64,000 nt of DNA from Symbiodinium natans (taxonomy: Eukaryota > Sar > Dinophyceae > Suessiales > Symbiodiniaceae). Positions 1 to 9,800 of this stretch are shown here, piece after piece. Both the position numbers and the translations under genes were made by a program. The stretch's first letter is position 1, and each line of letters starts with the position of its first letter. The stretch lies in contig CAJNDS010002001.1 of the NCBI GenBank assembly GCA_905221605.1, positions 861,001-925,000 on the forward strand, in the 5' to 3' direction. Under the pieces are notes generated by a model. That model saw only the letters and a program-made list of their open reading frames with translations. It searched no databases and was not told the DNA's origin.

Positions 1-87
1 TCGGCTACTCTTGTTGAACTCTGTCTTTGGGCATGTTAATACTGATTTACGGGCACTATCTACCCTGCGTCTCTGCTCTGAGCCCAC

Positions 88-191
88 GCCTCAAGGTGAG
101 GATGATGACGTTCTCGGCCGCGTGGAAGCCGCGGTCTGTCCGCGCGCTGCGCACAGCGGACAGGAAGACGTCCTTCAAGACGCCGCCGGTG
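88..191 (-). CDS. Candidate internal exon, unknown protein
   Basis: Minus strand, bordered by TTGCAAG (acceptor) and GTGGGC (donor). It encodes about 34 residues including GGVLKDVFLSAVRSARTD and FHAAENVIIL, with almost every third codon base G or C. No family recognised. A plus-strand GTGAGG at 96 offers a competing reading, but that frame has weaker third-position bias. Confidence 0.35.
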
Positions 192-1221
192 CTTGCAAGG
201 GGCGTTTTTAGGGTTGAGTGTAGCCGGGGTTTAGGCGCGCATGTCATGGGTTCAAAGGCTGCCATTCAAAGCTGTTAGGGTTGTTAGGCTGCTGGGTGAT
301 CTTTAGTTCGTGGATGTTCGTGGGTTGTTCTTTCTCCGCAGTTTCACGGGTTGGGCACTGTTTTGGGGCTTCGCCTTGATCTCTTCTGAACGGTTTCCAC
401 AAAGAACCTTCAATGAACTCCGAAGGCTAAAGCCCACAGGCCAGTGAGCCGAGCGGCCCCCCAGGCACGCCGCACTGCGGAAATCAGGGCTCCTTCAACC
501 TGGAAGCTATTGGGTGCGCCATCGAGAACACCGCGAAAATTCCAAAACCCCTCGCGGCCCTCGCGCATGCACTTCCCCACCGACGCTTCGTGGCAACAGG
601 CCGTTCAAGCCAAAAGTGTACGCTGCCAAGCTCAGCTCAAACTCCACCATGCTCCCCAGGAAATGGAAGCGAGTGAAACCAAATGACACCGAGCCACGGA
701 CGGCAGACTCGCTTCCTCCCGTTCGTTCTGGTAGGCACTGCAGCGGTAGCGCGACCCCAGGTAGCCAACGACCAGAAGGAGCCGCTCCTGCATCTGGGAT
801 TTTGGGGGGGGGACTCCGAGTTTGGGTCGGCGTTGCGGCTTTCGGCAGCCGGGCCTTCAGCATTCAGGGTGGTGTTTGCCAAAGCCAAGCCGAACCACCC
901 CCCCCAAAAGGCCTCCCCAAACCTTGAGCCCCCTATCGGCTCCTTGCCCTCCTTGGCCTTGGCTGCAAGGGGGTCGCACTTCTCCGCCAGGTGCTTGAAG
1001 AGTGCATTGCCTGGGGAGGGCTACTCGGACCAAGAAGAGGACTCAATGACTCGGGGAGAAGAAATAGGGTGACGGCCTGAGATGGCAATCGAGGCCTTGT
1101 GGTTCGGGACTTGGAGGTTGCCACAAGATCGGGGTATAGAGGGCCCCCCAAAACTTTCGCCGAGACTTGAGGGGGCTCTCTTTGATGCCATTGCCAAGCT
1201 GCGCGACTCGAAAGCGGCTCC
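192..1221. other. No supported gene
   Basis: Minus-strand frame 507-700 is open and mildly protein-like (FHFLGSMVEFELSLAAYTFG), but I could not fix splice borders. The rest shows nothing I can support. Confidence 0.4.
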
Positions 1222-1252
1222 ACAGTGGCCGCAGCTTGCCTGCGGCCACTGT
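1222..1252. repeat. Perfect 13-bp inverted repeat (hairpin)
   Basis: ACAGTGGCCGCAG at 1222-1234 and its exact complement at 1240-1252, separated by the 5-nt loop CTTGC. GC-rich and able to form a strong stem-loop in DNA or RNA. No gene is tied to it. Confidence 0.85.
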
Positions 1253-2122
1253 CCCAAAAACTCATGAACCCCGGATTCCCAAGCCCAAACAAAACACTCT
1301 TTCCCTAAACGGCCAAAGCTTCAGCCTTTCGTTCCCGCAGACCCCCCCCCCTACTGCCCACCGGATCTGAAGCATCCTTCATCTTTGTTTGCCAATAGAC
1401 GTCCACTGCAGTAGGTACCAGAAACATAAACGATAGCCCGCAGCGTGAACTTTCTGAACCACCAAATAGACTGAAGTAAAGCGTCCCGAGCCCTTCAAGG
1501 CCTCTTTGCTCGGAGTAGGCCCCGGCCCGACCGTCATGGCAGCCAGAGGCTTACAAGGTTCATTTTCGCTACGTCAACAAGAATCTACAGCTGGTAAGCC
1601 TCGCTTGGGATTTGGGAGTCTACGACCTTGGAGTTTGACAGTGTTGCTTTGGAGTCTTTCTGTTGAGTGCAGCCCATGGCTCCATCGGATGCATCTCGGT
1701 AGCGGCCTTTGTGCCACCAAGAAACCCCCCCTGCCTGGCTACATCGTAAAGACTGTGGCATCAGGGTTTAGGGTCTAGTAGGTTTAGTAGTAGTTCCTGA
1801 ACAACTCGGGCCCATTAAAGTCCAGAGCACGACCGCCCCACTCCGAGGCCGGGACATCTTCTCGGGGAACTCGGCCTGCGCTGGCCTTCAATAGCTGATG
1901 GGCTTCTGGGCTCGAGTACAGGGTTGAGGCATGTGGGTTTGGAGGTAGTTCCCAGGTGGCTCAGGAACAATGAATCAGCCAAGAGTCTGTTAGTAGTAGA
2001 ATTGGGGCAGGCTTTAACCACAAACCCGCGCATCAACAACTAAACCCTGAAGCCTCCAAGGCACTCCACACCTCCAAAAAGACCCTAGCCTGGCAAAGCC
2101 GCCCTGGCGGTTGAGTCCCAAC
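1253..2122. other. No supported gene
   Basis: Unique-looking sequence with an isolated telomere-like heptamer near 1767. No exon I can support. Confidence 0.4.
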
Positions 2123-2216
2123 ACCCTACACCCCTAATTAAACCCTAAACCCTAAACCCTAAACCCTAAACCCTAAACCCTAAACCCCTAAACCCCTAAA
2201 CCCCTAAACCCTAAAC
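2123..2216. repeat. Interstitial telomeric array (CCCTAAA)n
   Basis: About eleven head-to-tail units, mostly CCCTAAA with several CCCCTAAA variants. It is internal, with apparently unique DNA on both sides, so it is not a chromosome end. Confidence 0.92.
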
Positions 2217-3284
2217 AAACAAAACCACCCCAAGGATCCATTAAAAAAGACACCCGTCAGTCTTTGCGGCCTGAGTGGAAAGGACGGCGGCAAGTTGACC
2301 GACCTTGGGGGACGAGGGTTCAAGAGGCATAGTGTCCCGAGGGCTCTTAGCTTCAGACCCTTCGCATCTGGTGAGGGTGAGACTTAGCTTCTCCTGTGCT
2401 CTTATGGATTGCACAAGAGCTGCAGAGCCCTCTGGGGAACCCACAGCTCTGTCCGAAGCTCCTGCGGCTCGGAGGCTCTGAGATATAGTGGCGGTGGAAC
2501 GGTGGAACGGTAAAAACTGCAAGGAGCTTGAAACAGGTGTCAGTCGAGGGCAGACGTGGGGGACACCGACTCCACAACTCAGGGCCTGAGCCTGATGTTC
2601 CTCAGCAATGTCTCAAGCAATACCTCAGGCCTCCACCCTTCCTAAACTTTAGCTGCAACGGCTTCAGCGTGCCGTGCTGCCTCCCGCTGAAGCAAGAGGA
2701 GCAGCTGTCGCTGTCGCCTGACGACCTGGGCCCACAAAAGTTCGGCTTGAAGCCTCGGAAGCCTAGGATTCAGAGTTTGAGGGGCTGGGGGGGGTTGAGG
2801 GCTCACTAGACAGAGTTCTTGCACCTTGGGGTCTCGTAGCTTTGGAGCTTTCAGAGTCAAGGTGGGCAGGGCTCTGCAGAACATGTCTTCCAAAAAGGCA
2901 GTTTCTGGAACCCCTGGAAGTAGCTTGAAACTGGAGTTTTGGACCCAAAACATAAACACAACGTGCAGCCAGACGCCGCATACCAAGTCGTAGACTCACA
3001 AAACAGTTGCACCACCTCTCCACTCTCAAGCCCGTTTGAGTTGTTGCAAATGAGGCCATGGTGCTTGCTCGGATTCGGGAACCATACTTGCTCTCTCGAA
3101 AAGTCGGGGTACTTATCGGTTGCTCAGCCACTTTAGCCCTCAATGGGCCCACAAGACTCTTCCCCCCAAGGCCACAAGTCCACCAAAGCCCCGTTCTCCA
3201 GTTCATCAGGCTGCTCAACATTATCCTCAACAAGTCCACCGTCACCAGCGCACGTTATAAGGACCGCTGAGCTTCTCAAATCAC
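2217..3284. other. No supported gene
   Basis: Open frames occur on both strands, but none has convincing composition plus splice borders. Confidence 0.4.
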
Positions 3285-3384
3285 CAGGGCTCCACACCGA
3301 GGCCTCAATGTCCTCAAGGCGGTCCCGGTCGGCCTGGCGCCAGGCTTTGCGCCGCACGCGCGCGGTCTCGTTGGCGAGTTCCCC
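3285..3384 (-). CDS. Candidate internal exon, charged helical protein
   Basis: Minus strand, acceptor CTTCAG and donor GTGATT. It encodes 33 residues including ETARVRRKAWRQADRDRLED, with strong G/C third-base bias. A second protein-like stretch (KAEAAAANAQIEANPAWSLG) lies just upstream in another frame at 3420-3480. The gap is too short for an ordinary intron, so the two may not belong together. The copia element lies about 300 bp upstream on the same strand. Confidence 0.38.
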
Positions 3385-3686
3385 CTGAAGACTCCCGGGG
3401 GCCTCATTCAAACGGTACCCCCAAGACTCCAAGCAGGGTTCGCCTCGATTTGGGCGTTGGCAGCTGCAGCTTCGGCCTTCCGGACGCGAGAAAAAGATTG
3501 GCAATGAAACCTTATGGGCTCTCCTCTTGTTCGATGTACGCTAAGTTGGAGGGTAGCGGTGAAGTCAATTTTCAGGTGAGTAGAAGCTGGAAGCGTCTGG
3601 TGCGTCGTTCCACCAATAGCTGTTGAGCACCTGGACTGTGGTGCCGTCAACCCTTCTGCCACCAGAGTCGCCGCTATTCTGCAGCC

Positions 3687-3691
3687 CTTTT
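3687..3691. repeat. Target-site duplication, left copy
   Basis: CTTTT lies directly outside the TG of the left LTR and matches 12372-12376 exactly. Five bases is the duplication length expected for copia integrase. Confidence 0.88.
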
Positions 3692-3870
3692 TGCGAATCA
3701 CTGGCCTAGTGATCACCGCCAAATCAAAAGCCCAAAGGACGCGCCATCCTTTTCGCCAAGCTACCGAGAGCCGCAAAGCTTCGGTGAACGGGCTGAACGT
3801 TCACATGACAAATCGGCCCATCAACAATCGAGACACGACAGGTCAGGCATGCCCTTACTGCACTTTCACA
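3692..3870 (-). repeat. 3' LTR of the copia element
   Basis: Second copy of the 179-bp LTR. The last four sense codons and the TAA stop of the polyprotein (3855-3869) lie inside it, so the coding frame overruns the internal region by 16 nt. Short LTRs of this size are normal for copia elements. Confidence 0.93.
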
Positions 3871-6800
3871 CTGGTAATACTCTCTTTCTGACCTGTCGGC
3901 TGTACATGGAGTTTACTCCGTCTCTTGATGGCCTTCTCTTGAAAAAGCAATCCCAAGCTCAATTGTTCCCTAAGATCAGCGCCTCGATTAGCCTTCGTAA
4001 GACCGTCAGCCAGCTGACACCTGGTAGGAACCCACTTCAATCGAGCTTTCCCGGATGCCTCTTGCCCCTCACGTGTTGTAAGGAGCTGTCTCAGCAACAC
4101 CGCATGCACGATGCTACCTTTCTCCCCTACGTGTTGGCCGTCTTTATGAACAGTATCATATATGCTTCTACAATCCGTAACCAAGGTGACAGGGCACAGC
4201 TGCTGCCAACCATCATCTTCAACCGCCGAAATGATCTCCGATCCGTACCTAATCTCCCCTAAGAGGACTTGGGCAAATCGGGACATGTTCTGGGCCATCA
4301 ACGCTCCATGTGTCTCGGCGGCAAAGGATGATTCCACCACCCGACGGTTTGTTGCACTTTTCCAGTCTATCAGGTTAAAGTGAGCTCTACCTTCCTGACT
4401 GGTACTGCCTCGTTTCACGAAACCAACACATGCGCCTTTTTGAGAGTAAACGAGCTTCTTCTCATGGCCTTGTTGCAACAAATCCTCGCACTCTCTCTCA
4501 TCCAACTCCACGCCAACACTGCTGTACAATCCGGCATCATGAAAGGTGACTAATTCCGCATCATGTCCGAGTGACTTAAACACGATCTCAAACCGATTAC
4601 GGATCACTTCTTTCACAGCCTTGTTGGCCCTAAGGAGATCTCTCACTCTCAGGTCTGACACTCGCTTCTGCAACTGATTGCACTCAAACGCAACATCAGG
4701 TCGGCTCTGGACTGTCAACCACTGCAGACTACCTACCACAGACCTAAAGTCGGTTTTCTCGGTATCCGTAGCCGGACAGTCCAGCTCTTTTGCACGAGCC
4801 CCACTGATTTGCATAGGCTGCAGTCTCCCGTCGATGAAAGCGTTCTGAGTCAAGATGATACACTGTTCACCGTCTCGAGAATCGAGCTTGATTTCTTTTC
4901 CGCAGTAGCTCACACCACATGGTTGCTCAGACACCTTCATCCAAGTTCCGAATGGGAAACGTGCACACAAAGCCTCTACCATATTCGCGCCTTGGGTACT
5001 TCCGTCGTGGGCAATCATCACGTCATCTACGTGTACTATCATGAGCCCTCTCAAGGCTCCGGCACCGTCCCTCAGGGCAAACATGGCAGGATCCGCTTGG
5101 CATTTGCTGAATCCAAGTTCTGTTTCCAAGATACGTGATAGCTCATCATACCAAGCACGGGGCGCATCTGGTCGTCCGTACACTGGTTTCAAAAGCTTTA
5201 GGAGTTGACCTGGCTTCAACCCTGGCAACCCTTGTTTGGGCTGCCTCATGAACATGTCGGGCTTGTCTTTCAAAGGAGCCCCTTGGAGAAAGGCGTTCGA
5301 GATGTCTCCAATGTACCAGTTTCCCACCCATCCTAAACTGATGACTTGATGAAGGAACACCATAGTGGAGACACGTTCGATAGTAGGCGAGTCGACCTGC
5401 ACCTGGCCTGATCTGCTGTCAGGACACAAGTGTCCTTGAATGCACAATCTAGCTTTAGCCTTTACCGGAAGTTCGTTTCCATTAGCATCCCTCAACCCAG
5501 CATTCTTGTTTCGAAAGACATACCTACTTGGCAAGATCCGTTCCGGCCGTTCTTGCTCGACAGCTTCACTGGCTTCGGGGCTTAAGATCTCGCAGCTGTC
5601 ATACTCAAGCCATGAGTTCCATTCTTTCTCCTCCGCCGCCTTATACAGGCTTCTCTGCTCTTGGGGAATTTTATCGAAAGGGATTTCCTTTTCCATCATT
5701 TTCTTCAGTTTGTTCTTGCTCTGGGTGGCCTTTTGGTAGACAGCATGCACATGAGCATCAGAACTGGTGGCCTTCCGTCTTTTCACCCCCATAGGGACAT
5801 CATCCAAACAAGCCTCTTTTCGATTCCGATTTTCGAAAATCGTGATCAGGCCGGCGGCTGGTCCGTTCGGAATAAACTGATGCTGTTGCTCAAGTTCTAA
5901 CCACTTCACTTGTCTTTCCAAACATTCCCATTTGCCTTCCCTATAAACCCAGGACGTCCGGAACGGAAACTTGTGGCTTTCGTACTCTGGCTCAGGACTC
6001 CGAAAAGACCACACCTTGTGAGAAACAAGCACAGGATTTCCAACTCGGTCAACATGCCACCCTCTCCTTCGGCTCATTCTAGCATGTTCAAGACTCAAGC
6101 CCGCTACGGTCTCAACATCAACATCAACATCCTGCGCAAGTTCACGTGCAAACTCTTCCTGTTCCAAGGCCTCAGGCTCATTGGCTGGGCCCGTCTGTCC
6201 CAGGAGATTCTCATAGGGCGCTTCTTTAGGGATCTTTCGGAATAATGAAATGGCTTGTTGAAGAACTGGTTCCCCAAAATGCTTCTCATCACCAACTGCT
6301 TCCCTAAGGTGCTCCCCCGCCACTAAGAAGCACCTTCCACCTGCAGCAACCCACGCGTTACCTCCCTGGAGCCCCACAACATATCCCGGACCTATCCAGC
6401 GGCTTTGGCTATCCCTCTTCTTACTGTTTTCGGCACGCCAGAAAAACACTAATTGTCCTATTTTGGGAATGGGCAGTCTTCGGGTCCGGTTGTGGGCGGT
6501 CCGGAGCAACATTTGCCGAGCCTGACTCTTAATGAACTCCATCTTCGCGTGATACCTGTACCGCATTCGATGAGCGAGTTCACTTCCCTGGTCTCCTACC
6601 GCAGGATGATACGCCGTAGCATTTCCTCCTTGATGGAGCTCACCGTAGATCCGAGGCTCTTTCCCGAAAACGAGAGACACCGGTGCCCATCCATGTTCAC
6701 GGACAAGAGAGTTCTTCGCCCAACACACTTCTCTAGCAAGCTTCCGCATCTGTTCCCTACCTTTAGGCTGAGTGTGTCTTATGCTACCCATCAGCATGTC

Positions 6801-9800
6801 CTTCACGGTTTGGTTGTGTCTCTCTACTTTGCCCGCCTGCCAATGAGCAGTTCCTGCCACCGCTGAGATACTCGTTCCGGCTTGAGTGACCTCTTCCCAA
6901 AACTGACGACCTTGAAAACCTCCCTCCAGGTCCACGGTGACTTTTAAAGGAGGTCCCGCCCATTTCATCCAGGCACGATCAAAAGCTCTATGAAGTTCAA
7001 GAGGGGTGTGATCTCGAAGCAACTCCAGGATGTGATACGACGTAGCCCGATCGAGAATCGAGAGATACCAAAACGACTCTTTGTTACTGTCATGAATACA
7101 GATGCAATCCAACTGAACTTCATCGCCGAAAGTGACTTGGCACGGAGGGATACTTGAGACCCGATGGGTACTAGGTCGTCTGCTATGAGCGCAAGTCAAA
7201 CACTTCATCCATCGAACAGCCTCAACCACATCTTGCCGTGCCCCTCCTAATTTCAGGAACCGTTCCAAGTCACTGGGACTGGGATGTCCCAAGTTGCAAT
7301 GGGCTTTAATCAGCCCCTCACGGACGCCTTCACTCAGGTGTTTTCCCGACGGAACCTCAAACGCAATTCCCTCTGTGGACAAACGTGACTTCACCTGTTC
7401 AGTCGGAGGCACAGAACGCTCCACATTCTCATCGCCAGGATTCCCCATATCTGTATCTCGTGGCTCCTCCGAGTGGGGTATCATCTCTTCATCTGATTGA
7501 CCATCGTCTTCGATCTCTCCCTCTTGTGCAAACACAGCATGCCAACGTTTCAATGCCTTCGCAACATTTTTCTCATTCCAGCGAAGGTCGTGGATGTCTC
7601 GATCATCAGTTCTGACTTTGTTCCGGATACGAACTGACAGACTGCGAAGAAGCTTCCGCACACGTCCTGGGTCACACTCTTTCAAGTTGTTAACGTATCC
7701 AACACAGATGGCCTGAGCAATACATGACCTCTCATGGTTTCTAGATGCATTCCCTCGAGCGGTCGCCAGCCTGTCGATCTTCTCAAGTTCATTTGCAATG
7801 TGTTCGCAATTCGTGACCCATGCATCATTGTCGTTTCTGACCCCATCAACATCACGCTTGACATGCACACACTTCACATTTGGATGGTTCAGCATGGTCC
7901 CTGCCAGGCCACGAACACCCCACGTGCTGTTCAAGGGAAGCTCTGCAAGCGCATGATCACCTCTGTCTATCTGACTCTTGAACACCCTCTCAACCAGCTC
8001 AACTCCGGCCTTCTGTCTCTCTCTCCACTTCTTGGCCCTTCTTTCTTCTTGACTTCGGTTTCTAGTTCCCCCATACACAGGAGGATTGCGAGGGCAACAA
8101 TTAGACATGATGATCAATCGTGGCTGAATTTCCTCTATCCTTTGAAACATGTCCTCCTGAGCTTCCCTGTCACCAAAATTTCCGCGCACATCCACAGAGT
8201 CATAGACACGCCAACCCCATCGGGAGAAAGATTTGGCTACCTTAACCTGACCGTCATGAATCTCCAACAAATCTGGCCGTGCCCTCGACAAAGATGGCAC
8301 TGCCTGGATGGCAGCGCCGAGGAGTGCAGCCGAAGTGATGCACACAGCTGCTGTTAGCGCTTTGGCATTCCCCAGCAGTCTCTTGATGACCCCTTTCTTC
8401 AAGTGAGCCCTCCTAGCTTGACCCACTTTGATGCGGCTACGAACCTCCTCGGGGTCCAGAGGCTGCCGGTTTTCCTGATCTTCGACACTCAGGCTGCTCA
8501 GGCGTGATCCTTCTTGTCCGTCGGTGCTCCATTCTTCGCCTGCCGCTTCTCGATGATCATCTGGAGCTCGTCTTTGGACACGTTCGCATTGAAGACCTTC
8601 TCCTGGTCGCTCCCCGTCTCGTCGTCCACCGGGATCGCTTCGGCCTTTGCCCAAGAACCATCCGACGATGTTGCCAGACTGTTTGGCCCTCGTTTTCCGT
8701 TCATCGGCTTCGAGGCTGCCTCTTGCTTCTGGATCTTGTGGAGCTCCATTTCCTGCTGCACATCTTTGGTCGGCCTCCCGTCGTACGTCATCGGTAATGT
8801 GCACTTGCAGTTGGGGAAGCGGAGGCATCCGTAGAAGTCCTGTCGCGACAACCTGTTTGTCCGAACCATCATCGGTATCTTGCAGGTTGGGCACACTGGG
8901 TGTGGATGGTCGCATTGATCGTCGAGCAGCTGGGCCTCTTCCACTTGGATCACCCACATCTCCAGCTCCAAGATCAGGGCGCTGCGCTTCCAGCGGCTCC
9001 AGTGCCCATCCAGATCCCTCCCGAGATCCGACGCTGCCTTCTCGGCATACAACTGCTTCAGTGTCTCCACATCGAACTTCCTCCAGTTTGCCGGCAGGAC
9101 ACTGTACTTCTTGGGCTTGAGCGCAGCCCAAATCTCCTTCAAGCGATCCGTCGTGCGCTGTCGGAGATCCGGTTCCTTGACTTGACACCTTGCCGCAATG
9201 GCCTGCACGAAATCCTCCTTGCGCTTCGGCGCTGGGATCTTCACACTGCCCATCCCGGAGCTCACACCCTTCTTCACGATCTACAGGCGCGGGCTTCAGC
9301 TGGGTTTCAAACTGAAAAAGCTGCGGAGTTTTGCTCATGTCATCCCTGCTCTGGTGAAGCGGCTCTCGGTCTTGAGATGACATGAAGGCTGGCTCATGCT
9401 CTCTATGCTCCCCAAAGGTCCTGGATCGATTCTTGGCACGATATGGAAATTTCAGCTTGCTGAGCACCTTCCAGCAGATCTCATCCACCTCGGCTGTCTC
9501 TCGAACACTATAGACCGACAGACACCATCGTTCTCCGGTCCACTCATGTGTAGCATGTCGTAAATGCGGATCAAACTCACGAGGATTCTGGAAAGTGGAT
9601 GTCAATCTCCCAGGTCGGGATATCCCATTGAGGTCCTGTTTCCAAACGACATCTGATGCTGAAGAATCCTCGTCATGCCCTAGCTCTACCCATAGCTCAC
9701 CTCCTTGGAAGTGGCCGAAGGTCACCGAGGTCGTCTTGCTTCCCTTCCGGTTGTTTGAATCCATGTGCATTTGCATGTGAACATCACGTGCAAGGTAGAA

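Noticed and set aside
2123-2216. Chromosome end
   Set aside because: Apparently unique sequence continues on both sides and similar arrays of both orientations recur, so this is interstitial.
7734-8357. 207-aa plus-strand open frame, and other plus-strand frames within 3855-12170
   Set aside because: They are antisense shadows of the gag-pol gene, with no domain or start context of their own.
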